Assembly (NCBI RefSeq): GCF_016863255.1
Contig: NZ_BOON01000052.1
Location: forward strand, 1-64,000
From: Planosporangium mesophilum
Lineage (GTDB): Bacteria > Actinomycetota > Actinomycetes > Mycobacteriales > Micromonosporaceae
Length of the DNA stretch: 64,000 bases
Reading direction: 5' to 3'
The translations under genes and the position numbers were made by a program. This document shows, in pieces, positions 50,573 to 58,390 of this stretch. The notes below the pieces were generated by a model, which was not told the origin of the DNA, did not search any database, and worked only from the letters and a program-made list of their open reading frames with translations. The first letter of the stretch is position 1. Each line of letters starts with the position of its first letter.

Positions 50573-51664
50573 GTGACCTTTACCGTTCAGCCGGGCTTGC
50601 TTGACGGCTACGCCGGCCAGGTGGGCAGAGGTGCGGATCACGCCACCGCCGTGAAGCGGTATCTCGGTCAGTACAGGATCGACGGCGGTTGGAACGGCGG
50701 ACTCATCGAAGCGGTACGCGATGCGCATATCAGCTCCATGAGCGTCGCCGCCGCGATGGCGGGCAAGGTCGCCGGCATCCTGCACACCAGCCAGGAGGGG
50801 CTTTCCGGGGCGGCGACCTATTACCGGACCACCGACGCGGCCGCCGCCGCGCGAGCGGACGCAGCAATGTCGGGCCGGTGCGCGAGCAACCCGACCGCTC
50901 TGGAGAAGGAGTGGGCGTCCAACGCATGCGCTCCGTCTTTCCTCGACTCGCGAGAGCCGTCCGGGCGGCTCAAGCCGGTCGATGACGTGGAGTACACGCA
51001 TCCGCTGGCCTTTCTGGACAACATCAGCCTGTCCAACTGGGCGCTGAAGGGCTTCGACTACGTCCTCGGCTTCAACCCGTTGGACAGGGTCTCAGAGTTC
51101 CTCGTCGGTGACTGGCAGGCCGTCGCCAAGGCGGGTGTGGCGATCGGCCGGGCTGCCGACGCGCTGCACGACCTCGGATACAACGTCCAGGGTGGCGCGA
51201 TCGCGCTGCGAGGCGGCTGGGAAGGCACCGCCGCTGACGCCGCTTACCAGCACTTCACCGGTCTCGCGGGCGGTATCAATGACCTGGTCGACCCGATGCG
51301 GGAGATCTCCAAGCAGTTCGACTCCATCGCCCACGGCGTGTACAGCCTGTCGGAAGCGGCGACCGGCTGGGTCAAAGGCATGATCGATGCGGCCATCATT
51401 GCGGGCATCGCCGCCGCAGCGGGCACCGTTACTGCCGAGACCGGAATTGGTGCGGTGGTCGGATACGGCGTCGCCGCCTACGAGGTGGCCCGGATCCTCG
51501 ATCTATGGGGCAAAAGCACCGCCGCGATGACCGATCTCTACGGCGCCGTGCAGGGCGCCGTCGGATTCATCGAATCGCAACTGCACCGTCTTCAGAGTGC
51601 GGACCTACCCGATCTGTCTGGCTACCCCGCCTACCGCCACCCCTTGGCCGCGGTCGCAAACTGA
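50573..51664 (+). CDS. WXG100-type secretion substrate with two WXG motifs
   Basis: 363 aa. The first 100 residues are helical with GGWNGG near residue 42, and a second WXG-like turn is in RGGWEGTAADAAYQHFTGLAGG near residues 213-234. Helical hairpins on both sides are typical of long actinobacterial ESX/type VII substrates. A hydrophobic stretch (AAIIAGIAAAAGTVTAETGIGAVVGYGVAAY) follows. No enzymatic toxin domain is seen at the C-terminus (SADLPDLSGYPAYRHPLAAVAN). The GTG follows GGGGGGAGA. No type VII secretion core genes are in the window. Confidence 0.8.
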   Translation: MTFTVQPGLLDGYAGQVGRGADHATAVKRYLGQYRIDGGWNGGLIEAVRDAHISSMSVAAAMAGKVAGILHTSQEGLSGAATYYRTTDAAAAARADAAMSGRCASNPTALEKEWASNACAPSFLDSREPSGRLKPVDDVEYTHPLAFLDNISLSNWALKGFDYVLGFNPLDRVSEFLVGDWQAVAKAGVAIGRAADALHDLGYNVQGGAIALRGGWEGTAADAAYQHFTGLAGGINDLVDPMREISKQFDSIAHGVYSLSEAATGWVKGMIDAAIIAGIAAAAGTVTAETGIGAVVGYGVAAYEVARILDLWGKSTAAMTDLYGAVQGAVGFIESQLHRLQSADLPDLSGYPAYRHPLAAVAN

Positions 51665-51680
51665 AACAGGAGGCTTCGGC

Positions 51681-51986
51681 ATGCACGACAGCGTGTACGA
51701 GATGGCCGGCGACGATCCCCGTCTGGCCAAACTGCTGCGCGCCAGCCTCACCAAGCTGGCCGCCGGCCCGGACGGACGGCTGAAGGAGCTGGCGGACGGG
51801 GTTCTCGGCGGTCATGTCGACCTGCGGCAGGCCGCCATGTCGGACGCCTACAGCGACGAGCTCGGAGCAGCGTTCGGGCGGTTCTGGTCGCACTACGAGC
51901 AGCTCGACCAGCGGGAGCGAGACGAGCTCGTGGGACAGACGGAGCAGCAGCTCGACAATCTGCTCGACGAACCGCGCCCCAGCTGA
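51681..51986 (+). CDS. Small partner protein of the WXG gene
   Basis: 101 aa, all-helical and charged (DSVYEMAGDDPRLAKLLRASLTKLAAGPDGRLKELADGVLGG, ending DELVGQTEQQLDNLLDEP). Not recognised. GGAGG precedes the ATG by 8 bases and it follows the WXG gene after 16 bases, so they form an operon. It may be a chaperone or partner. Its 3' end overlaps the truncated Pra-like gene on the other strand. Confidence 0.7.
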   Translation: MHDSVYEMAGDDPRLAKLLRASLTKLAAGPDGRLKELADGVLGGHVDLRQAAMSDAYSDELGAAFGRFWSHYEQLDQRERDELVGQTEQQLDNLLDEPRPS

Positions 51987-52327
51987 TCCCACCGGAACGT
52001 CGCCAGGCTGCCGCGGCGAGTCGGCCACAACGGGCACCGGCAGGGCTCAACAGGCCCGGTCGCCATGAACGACGAGGACAGCCGGTACGGCTGCACGTCG
52101 GCGGCGATCTTCACCTCGGCCTCGGTGGACCGGCCGAACCTGCCGGCGTCCGGGTCCTGGTCCATGACCTTGACGACCCAGATCCGCCGGCCGTGCTCGT
52201 CGCGGGCCTGGTTGTCGTCCTCCCGCAGACGGTCGAAGTCGACCAGCTTGTCCGCGCTCAGGTACAGCGCCCCGTGCGGGAACACGTACTCGCATGGAAC
52301 CCGAATCTTGATCGAGTTCGGTACCAC
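51893..52327 (-). pseudogene. Truncated Pra-like replication/excision activator
   Basis: From GTG 52327 (GGAGG 9 bases upstream) the first 80 residues match the Pra group of pSAM2-type elements: IKIRVPCEYVFPHGALYLSADKLVDFDRLREDDNQARDEHGRRIWVVKVMDQDPDAGRFGRSTEAEVKIAADVQP. After that the frame reads Cys/Arg/Ser-rich antisense of the WXG partner gene, so the normal C-terminus is lost, near 52,080. Pra activates replication and excision of such elements, and KorSA represses it. The upstream TTGACT operator persists. I take it as a relic of a second element. Confidence 0.7.
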
Positions 52328-52362
52328 TGCCCTTTCCCTCCTGCTGAACCTCGCTTCAGATG

Positions 52363-52385
52363 CTTGACTACTTGACTAGTCGAGT
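52363..52385. promoter_or_regulatory. TTGACT operator before the Pra-like gene
   Basis: CTTGACTA repeats directly at 52363 and 52371, and ACTTGACTAGTCGAGT (52370-52385) is a palindrome with one mismatch. It lies between the GntR stop and the Pra-like start, where KorSA binds in pSAM2. Confidence 0.7.
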
Positions 52386-52401
52386 GCTTTTGCGTGGTCT
52401 T

Positions 52402-53124
52402 CTACATCGCAGGGAAGACGGCGTCGAGTGGTCGCCGATTGGTGGCGATCACTGCGTCGACGGCGAGCACGGGACGGCCGCGCGACAGTGCCCTGAGCAG
52501 GACGGTTGTCAGGCAGTCGCGTCGGTCGACCTTCAGCAGGGTGGCCTCGGCGGGATGCGGCCGGCGGGCGGTGATGTGGACCGCGATGTGGTCGGCGGCG
52601 GTCGCGGTGCGCTGCGCGACGTGGTGCAGGAGATCGTCGGCGACGAGGCGACGGCCGGCGAGGGCACCGGCCACTTCGGCGCGGGTGTACACGGTGGACA
52701 GCTCGACCGGGCCGAGTTGCGCGGCGGCGACCAGGCGGCGCCGGATCACCACGGGAGTGCCGGTCGGTACGTCGAGCGTGGCCGCGGCCCGAATGGGGGC
52801 GGGTACGGTGACGACCGAGAGCAGGGTGACGGTCGCTGGATCTTCGGCGGCGAACATCGCACGCAGCGCCTTCGGGACACGCCGCCCCGGCGTCGACGGC
52901 CGGTCGAGCACGATCCGGCCGACGCCCTGTTGACCTTCCAGCCAGCCCTGTTGGCGCAGCAGTTCCAGGGAGCGCACGACCGTCGCGCGGGATACGCCGA
53001 ACTCCCGGACGAGATCGGCTTCGCTGGGCACCTTCGTGCCGACCGGGTACGTGCCGTCCTCGATGCGACTCTGGATCGCGTTGACGATGCGCAGGTACTT
53101 AACGGGCGGCGGCTTGATCGGCAT
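52402..53124 (-). CDS. GntR/HutC-type repressor, KorSA-like
   Basis: 240 aa. The N-terminal wHTH is clear: VKYLRIVNAIQSRIEDGTYPVGTKVPSEADLVREFGVSRATVVRSLELLRQQGWLEGQQGVG. The C-terminal UTRA/HutC ligand domain follows (PVVIRRRLVAAAQLGPVELSTVYTRAEVAG). Position next to a Pra-like gene matches korSA of pSAM2, whose product represses pra. ATG 53124 begins MPIKPPPVKYLR. It overlaps the gene upstream by 26 bases and probably controls TTGACT-type operators around it. Confidence 0.87.
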   Translation of the reverse strand: MPIKPPPVKYLRIVNAIQSRIEDGTYPVGTKVPSEADLVREFGVSRATVVRSLELLRQQGWLEGQQGVGRIVLDRPSTPGRRVPKALRAMFAAEDPATVTLLSVVTVPAPIRAAATLDVPTGTPVVIRRRLVAAAQLGPVELSTVYTRAEVAGALAGRRLVADDLLHHVAQRTATAADHIAVHITARRPHPAEATLLKVDRRDCLTTVLLRALSRGRPVLAVDAVIATNRRPLDAVFPAM

Positions 53125-53515
53125 GTGACGGTCCCGTCTGCGGTCGGGCCAGGGCGGCGACGGAGACAAGTGCCGGGGTACGCGCGATGACCCGTCCGGA
53201 TGCATCGAGGGCGTCGCCTTCCACCCAGGCCCAGTCGCCGCCGTACCAGAGGGAGATCTCGACACGGACGCACGCGACCCGGAGGGTCAGCGGGTAGTCG
53301 ATGTACTGGCAGTCTCCGGGTGCCAGCCGCAACACGCGTCCGACCAACTCGCGGGCCGGTACCGGAAGTCTCGGCGGCATGCATGCGGAGCGGAATGCCG
53401 TACCGGTTGCGGTCACGTACCCCGCACCTCGCCGGCGGTTTGGGTTCGGCGTGAACCATCCGTACCACCGGTCGCAGTCGGGCAACCGCTCGTCACCCGG
53501 CCACGGCGAACTCAC
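53099..53515 (-). CDS. Hypothetical element protein
   Basis: 138 aa, not recognised. A Trp/Tyr-rich centre (CDRWYGWFTPNPNRRRGAGYVTATG, VRVEISLWYGGDWAWVEGDAL) is flanked by Pro/Ala-rich ends. GTG start overlaps the previous gene (GTGA), and its 3' end overlaps the GntR gene, so the three minus-strand genes are one operon of the relic element. Confidence 0.65.
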   Translation of the reverse strand: MSSPWPGDERLPDCDRWYGWFTPNPNRRRGAGYVTATGTAFRSACMPPRLPVPARELVGRVLRLAPGDCQYIDYPLTLRVACVRVEISLWYGGDWAWVEGDALDASGRVIARTPALVSVAALARPQTGPSHADQAAAR

Positions 53516-53787
53516 GACGACGCCCGGCGGTCGTCGGCGGCATCGGTCGACGCTGCCCTACCCCGTCTGTCCGTCCATCGGCCGCACGCGGCAGCCAGAC
53601 CAATACGGCCGAGTTCGCGGCACGGGCAGGGAAAGAAGTGGTACGGCCGGCAGGCCGCGCACCAGCCATCCATTGCAGGTCTATGGTCGGTGAACACCCG
53701 CCAGGCCAGTTGCCACATCAGATCGTTGACGCACCCTGCCGGCGGCCGGTGCGGCGGTTCGGCCGGGTCGTACGGCAAGTCGCTCAT
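53512..53787 (-). CDS. Small Cys-rich element protein
   Basis: 91 aa. YDPAEPPHRPPAGCVNDLMWQLAWRVFTDHRP is followed by CAACRPYHFFPCPC, a dense cysteine cluster likely to bind zinc. GAGG lies 4 bases before the chosen ATG. First gene of the operon that ends with the KorSA-like and Pra-like genes. Unknown function. Confidence 0.65.
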   Translation of the reverse strand: MSDLPYDPAEPPHRPPAGCVNDLMWQLAWRVFTDHRPAMDGWCAACRPYHFFPCPCRELGRIGLAAACGRWTDRRGRAASTDAADDRRASS

Positions 53788-53892
53788 CCGCGCCTCGCAT
53801 CCTGCTGGAATGGCACCGAGGCGGGCGGGGTCGCGCCCAGCACCCGCCCCGGGCCGGCTCTTGTCGACGCACTTCATTCGCACGTCGCCGTC

Positions 53893-53919
53893 CATTTGAC
53901 TGGCTTGGCTAGTCAAATG
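53893..53919. promoter_or_regulatory. Operator palindrome in the divergent region
   Basis: CATTTGACT-N9-AGTCAAATG, a perfect 9-bp inverted repeat with the same TTGACT half-site as 52370-52385. The core GCTTGGCTAG (53903-53912) repeats at 53974-53983, next to the palindrome TGGCTAGCCA (53977-53986), 18 bases before the GntR start at 54004. Confidence 0.75.
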
Positions 53920-54003
53920 GACTGTAGAAACTGTCGCACCCTGTAGACAAGAGGGACCGGACCGATACTTCTAGCTTGGCTAGCCAGGCTTTAAGGTGAG
54001 CGA

Positions 54004-54867
54004 ATGAGCGTCGATCTCCTGGACGAGCTGGACCCGGACGACCCCCGACCGGCATCCCAGCGGATCGCCAACCTGCTCCGGGCCGCGATCCTGACCCGCA
54101 AGTTCGCGCCCGGCGAGCGGCTGCCGTCGCAGAACGACCTCGCCGACCGGTACGGCGTGGCCCGCGAGACGGTCAAGACCGCGCTGCGCATCCTGCGCGA
54201 CGAGCGGCTGATCGTCAGCCGGCAGGGCAGCGGCGCATTCGTCCGCGCGCAGACCGAGCGCCCGGTCGGATTGCGCCCGCACATCGAAGCCGCGTTCGAA
54301 CGGCCCCACGTCGCGATCGACTTCGCCGGCTTCTCCGGCGAGACGTTGCACGGTGCGATCCAGGAAGCCCTCGACAAGATCCGGGCCGGCCGGCTCACCC
54401 CGGAGTCGATCGCGATCCGGATCCTGCTGCCCGACCTCGACCTGCCGGCCGTCGTCCCATCCCGCGCCGAACCGCCGGGCGACGACCCGGCCGTACGCGA
54501 ACGTGCCGCGCGGATCGTCCGCCGCCACACCGAAGCGATCCTCGAATCCGTACGCGAGCTGGGCGAACTCGGCCTGGTGCGCAGCGCCACCGCCGAGGTA
54601 CGGGCGCACGGCACCACAGCACTGTTCAAGCTCTACATCCTCAACGGCGATGAGGTCTTCTTCGGCTTCTACCCGGTGGTCCAGCACACCGTGTCCATCG
54701 ATAAGCAGCCCGTACCGATCTTCGACGTGCTCGGCAAGGACGTGCCGCTGTTCCACTACACCGCCGACGACACCGACGGCGACGGCACCGGCAGCCAGTA
54801 CGTCCAGCAGGCCCGCGGCTGGTTCGACAGCGTCTGGACCACCATCGCCCACGAGTACACGCCATGA
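54004..54867 (+). CDS. GntR family regulator of the HAD-kinase operon
   Basis: 287 aa. The wHTH is RPASQRIANLLRAAILTRKFAPGERLPSQNDLADRYGVARETVKTALRILRDERLIVSRQGSGAFV. The C-terminal domain is unusual: LPDLDLPAVVPSRAEPPGDDPAVRERAARIVRRHTEAI and ALFKLYILNGDEVFFGFYPVVQHTV, perhaps a ligand-sensing part. It starts the operon GntR-HAD-phosphotransferase, each gene overlapping the next by 4 bases. AAGGTGAGC precedes the ATG. Operators lie directly upstream. Confidence 0.87.
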   Translation: MSVDLLDELDPDDPRPASQRIANLLRAAILTRKFAPGERLPSQNDLADRYGVARETVKTALRILRDERLIVSRQGSGAFVRAQTERPVGLRPHIEAAFERPHVAIDFAGFSGETLHGAIQEALDKIRAGRLTPESIAIRILLPDLDLPAVVPSRAEPPGDDPAVRERAARIVRRHTEAILESVRELGELGLVRSATAEVRAHGTTALFKLYILNGDEVFFGFYPVVQHTVSIDKQPVPIFDVLGKDVPLFHYTADDTDGDGTGSQYVQQARGWFDSVWTTIAHEYTP

Positions 54868-55562
54868 CGACGCCCATCGACCACCCGCTGGCCGACCGCC
54901 GCGCGCTGCTGCTGGACTTCGACGGCCCGGTCTGCGCCGTGTTCGCCGACTACCCCGCCGCGACCGCCGCCGCGCAGCTGCACGCCGTCATCCGCGACCG
55001 GCTCGGGCACGTCCCGCCCGACATTGCCTCGCTGACCGGCCATCCGCTGGGCATCCTGCGCCGGACCGCCGACCTCGGCGACGACGAGCTGACCCGGGCC
55101 GTCGCCGACGCCTGCAGAGACGCCGAGCTGACCGCCGTGGCCAGCGCCGCGCCCACGCCGGGTGCGGTCGATGTCCTGCACGCCGCCCACGACAGCGGCT
55201 GCGCGGTGGCCATCGTCAGCAACAACCACGCCGACGCCATCGAGAAGTACCTTTCCGCCCACGACCTCCTCGGATACGTCGGCGGCATCGCCGGCCGCAC
55301 CGACGGCATGGACCCCCGGCTACTCAAGCCACACCCGCTCCTGGTCACCGCCGGGCTCGCCACCGTCAACGCCCAGCCAGCCGACGCGGTCTTCGTAGGC
55401 GACTCCGAAACCGACATCGAAGCTGGCCGAGCCGCGGGCGTGACGACGATCGGGTACGCCAACAAACCCGGCAAGCGCGAACGCCTGGCCGACGCCGACC
55501 TCGTCGTCGACTCCCTGACCCCGCTCGTCGACGCGATCCGCCGCCTGGCGGCCAGGCCGTGA
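54864..55562 (+). CDS. HAD family phosphatase
   Basis: 232 aa. Motif I is LLLDFDGPVCAVF (catalytic Asp pair D..D), motif II is AIVSNNHADAI, and motif IV is VFVGDSETDIEAGRAAGVTTIGYAN, so all catalytic residues are present. The C1 cap is helical. Close to phosphoglycolate phosphatase/beta-phosphoglucomutase types. ATG overlaps the GntR stop, and the stop overlaps the phosphotransferase start, so all three should be made together. Substrate unknown. Confidence 0.87.
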   Translation: MTTPIDHPLADRRALLLDFDGPVCAVFADYPAATAAAQLHAVIRDRLGHVPPDIASLTGHPLGILRRTADLGDDELTRAVADACRDAELTAVASAAPTPGAVDVLHAAHDSGCAVAIVSNNHADAIEKYLSAHDLLGYVGGIAGRTDGMDPRLLKPHPLLVTAGLATVNAQPADAVFVGDSETDIEAGRAAGVTTIGYANKPGKRERLADADLVVDSLTPLVDAIRRLAARP

Positions 55563-56386
55563 CCGCGGCCGCCCCGCAGGTACCGGCCGATGTGATCGCC
55601 AATGTCCGCCAACGCTGGCCCGAACGCGCCGACACCTGGGCCGATCTCGTCGATGCCGAGCTGCGTGATTTGTGTGACCGCTACGACGCCACACCGCGGC
55701 AGGTCCTTCCCGCCCGGTACGGCTTCGTCATCGCCGCCGAGAGCCCAGCCGGCCCGATCGTCCTCCGCAGCAGCCCCGACCCTCACGGCCTCGAACAGGC
55801 CGCCGTCGCAACCACACTCGCCAAACTCGACCTCGCACCGACCGTCCACGAGACGACCACCACCGACCACGGCACCTGGACGATCTTGGACGAGGTACGG
55901 CCCGGCATACCGCTCGCCGATGCCGACCCGAGAACGGTCAGCCTGGAAGCGCTGTTCGCACCGCTAGCCGCCATGAATGGGCAACCGGCACCAATGCCCG
56001 GCATGCCGTCCATCGTCGACTGGCTCCGCCACCGGCTCGAAGACGACCACCTCACCGACCTGCGGCCCGGCGCGACCATCGCACCCGCCCACGAGCGACG
56101 AGTAGCCCTGGATGTCCTCGACCAACTGGCCGCTGACCTCCGCCCGAACCTGTGCCATGGGGACGTCCAGCCGGGGAACATGTTGGCTGGTGGCGGCGAA
56201 CGCTGGAAGCTCATCGACCCACGAGGGATGGCGGGGGAGACCGCGTACGACGTGGCCGTGCTAACCATCAAGATCGCGCTCTATGCGGCGTCCAAGGAAC
56301 TCGTGGCACGGGTGTCCGGACTTGCTGATCTGGACTCAGAACGTGTGGCGGCGTGGATAACCGTTGCCAGCACCGCGCGGGTTTGA
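55559..56386 (+). CDS. Aminoglycoside phosphotransferase family kinase
   Basis: 275 aa. The kinase signatures are LCHGDVQPGNML (catalytic HGDxxxxN) and LIDPRGMAGETAYDVAVL (metal-binding Asp). DPxGxxGE recalls the streptomycin 6-phosphotransferase/hydroxyurea kinase group rather than APH(3'). Its N-lobe includes RYGFVIAAESPAGPIVLRSSPDPHG in place of a canonical glycine loop. GTG start overlaps the HAD gene stop. A drug-modifying role is possible, but the paired HAD phosphatase suggests a small-molecule phosphorylation cycle. Confidence 0.82.
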   Translation: MTAAAPQVPADVIANVRQRWPERADTWADLVDAELRDLCDRYDATPRQVLPARYGFVIAAESPAGPIVLRSSPDPHGLEQAAVATTLAKLDLAPTVHETTTTDHGTWTILDEVRPGIPLADADPRTVSLEALFAPLAAMNGQPAPMPGMPSIVDWLRHRLEDDHLTDLRPGATIAPAHERRVALDVLDQLAADLRPNLCHGDVQPGNMLAGGGERWKLIDPRGMAGETAYDVAVLTIKIALYAASKELVARVSGLADLDSERVAAWITVASTARV

Positions 56387-56576
56387 TCCGCGTATCGCCA
56401 GCTGTGCAAACCTACGGCCCCCCCTTGACCCCGCGCGGGCGTCGAGGATCTGCACCTATCGGGGGACGGGGGCGGTGCGGCGACCCGGGCGGTCGACGTC
56501 CGTACCCGTCTCCCGGTCGCAATCGTCGGCTCGCTGTTCCAAGGGAAGACGAGACGACGATCTCCCGCCCTTCGGC

Positions 56577-56765
56577 TTAACGACCGCAACAGGGGCATCC
56601 CCCAGAGACAGGACCGAGCACAACTCGGTACGCCTCCTCCACCTTCGAGGATTTCGTAAGCTGGTTGCCCCGAATGTACTCGTTCAACTCGTTGATGAGA
56701 TCGTCCTGCTGAGCCGCATTAAGCCTGGTGAAGCCCGAGAAGACGAGGGCGGTCGCGCGGTCCAT
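56577..56765 (-). CDS. Small protein following the mobilome membrane protein
   Basis: 62 aa: TALVFSGFTRLNAAQQDDLINELNEYIRGNQLTKSSKVEEAYRVVL, then a CPCC motif at the end. AAAGGAG precedes the ATG by 4-5 bases. It lies 25 bases after the CxxC membrane gene, so they form a unit. Function unknown. Confidence 0.7.
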   Translation of the reverse strand: MDRATALVFSGFTRLNAAQQDDLINELNEYIRGNQLTKSSKVEEAYRVVLGPVSGGCPCCGR

Positions 56766-56790
56766 CAGACTCCTTTGTTGAAGATCACGT

Positions 56791-57381
56791 TCAGAACTTC
56801 CCGCAAGTATCGCAGTCCGTAGCCTTCATAGACGTTGGAACCTGTCCGCACGTCGCGCACTTCCGCTCGAACTGACGTAGGGCCGCCCGCATGCCCATCC
56901 GCAGTTCCTTCTCGGTTAGATGCTGGCGCAGATCCTGATCCCGTCGGGCGGAGTCTTCCGTCCTCAGCAGGTCGAACTCCGTCCGGAACCTGGTCCCCTT
57001 CGGGGGCGTACGACCGAGGTCGGCAAACCGCCGCGAGAGGCTCTCGTTCGACACGACCGACTCGTTCGCGTATGCGAGTTGATCCGTCCATCCGGCCAAC
57101 GCCGACCAGGTCGACAGCGCAAGCTGACCGATGAGCAGGACGCTCGCCCCAGCAATCATGATCGACAACCCGGGCAGCTTAAGGCCGAAGGACAACAAGA
57201 TCGCGCCCATCAGCAGCGGGATGATGATGCCCGAGTAGGTGATCCAGAGCTGCGCTCGCTTGAGGCGGCGCTGTCGCTGCTGAAAGACGTACGAAGTGCC
57301 GTAGGCGTGGATCGCGTTCGTCCAGCACTCCTGGCGCAACGAGTCCTCCGCGGAAGCACTGTTCATGGCCTGCTCGGACAC
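56791..57381 (-). CDS. Mobilome CxxCx(11)CxxC membrane protein
   Basis: 196 aa. Two membrane helices lie near residues 47-95 (LWITYSGIIIPLLMGAILLSFG, LSIMIAGASVLLIGQLALS). The C-terminus has CATC, eleven residues, then CDTC, the exact spacing of the family called mobilome CxxCx(11)CxxC, found mostly on mobile DNA and linked to SLATT-like defence effectors. GTG 57381 follows GGGGAAGG; ATG 57366 is possible. It is followed by a 62-aa partner. Confidence 0.82.
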   Translation of the reverse strand: MSEQAMNSASAEDSLRQECWTNAIHAYGTSYVFQQRQRRLKRAQLWITYSGIIIPLLMGAILLSFGLKLPGLSIMIAGASVLLIGQLALSTWSALAGWTDQLAYANESVVSNESLSRRFADLGRTPPKGTRFRTEFDLLRTEDSARRDQDLRQHLTEKELRMGMRAALRQFERKCATCGQVPTSMKATDCDTCGKF

Positions 57382-57613
57382 AATCGCCTTCCCCGGTCTC
57401 GACACCTGGCTATTACATGGATCATGATGGGCAGTCGGACGGAGCCTACGCCGGAAAGCGGGCACTCGTTGCCTCAGACGTGCCGCCGAGCAAGCGCCGG
57501 CGTGATCGTTCATTTAGATCTTGAGCGACACATGCACGACCTTGAAGCGTCTTGTCACGCTCGCGCCGTACTCTCACCCGAGCTACTCTCCTCCGCGTGA
57601 TTGGTAGGTCGCC

Positions 57614-58309
57614 TTGAATATCCCGTGGGCGGACATCTCGTCGGCCGCTCAAGCGTTTGGCTCTGTCGCCGCTGCCCTCATTGCGGCATACGCCGCCTTC
57701 CTGAGCCGCTCAGCCGCCGGCAGGTCAAACGAGGCCTCAGCCACAGCGAATGCGGCCGCTGCGAAGCTGGCGGCCATCGAAAGCCAGCGCCGCAAGAGCG
57801 AGTTGTGCCCTCGGCTGCGGGTGATCTGCGAGCCGTTCAACCTTGGCTCCGACATTCTGCGCCTGCGCGTGATGCTGGTTGGTCCGCCGGGCCTGGACCG
57901 CCTCGACCGACTGACCGTCACCATCCGGGACGACCACTTCCGACGCGGCGAGCACCAACAGATCATGGGCGGACCAACCGCAGACGAGATCAAGCGGCAC
58001 ATCTGGGGGCCGTACCACTTCATGCGATTCACCGGCCCGAACGATGCGCGGGCTGACGACACCGGCCGCACAACCGTGTACGACGCCGACTTGCCGATTG
58101 GCGAGGAGCTGCCCTTCCAGCTTGAGCACACCCTCCCGGGACACTGGATGAACTCCATGAGCCAGGAGGATTGGCTACGCCAGCGGGGAACGGTAGTGCG
58201 TATCGCCTTCACTGCTGAGCACAAGGAGTACGGCACTTGGTACTTGCCCTGTGAGATCGACACGGCAACTCTTCCGGTGAAGATATACGTGCCGCAGGCA
58301 GAGTCCTGA
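57614..58309 (+). CDS. Hypothetical membrane-anchored protein
   Basis: 231 aa, not recognised. One N-terminal helix (AAQAFGSVAAALIAAYAAFLSRS) leads to an extended domain with RLRVICEPFNLGSDILRLRVMLVGPPGLDRLDRLTVTIRDD and IWGPYHFMRFTGPNDARADDTGRTTVY. The TTG start follows GGTAGGTCGCC. The pattern of an anchor plus a beta-rich binding domain suggests a sensor-like role. It stands between the CxxC unit and the DUF4365 unit. Confidence 0.7.
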   Translation: MNIPWADISSAAQAFGSVAAALIAAYAAFLSRSAAGRSNEASATANAAAAKLAAIESQRRKSELCPRLRVICEPFNLGSDILRLRVMLVGPPGLDRLDRLTVTIRDDHFRRGEHQQIMGGPTADEIKRHIWGPYHFMRFTGPNDARADDTGRTTVYDADLPIGEELPFQLEHTLPGHWMNSMSQEDWLRQRGTVVRIAFTAEHKEYGTWYLPCEIDTATLPVKIYVPQAES

Positions 58310-58390
58310 CATGATGCCCACCGACACGCTTGACCAGACCATGCACAGCGCTTGACCCTTGGCGCCGACTGGGGTACCCCTTGATTACTC

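Noticed and set aside
54353-55558. N-terminal extension of the phosphotransferase reading
   Set aside because: The upstream 400 codons are a shadow of the GntR and HAD genes; the real start is the GTG overlapping the HAD stop.
56387-56576. Short readings between the phosphotransferase and the 62-aa gene
   Set aside because: They are Arg/Pro-rich and lack start signals; nothing supported here.
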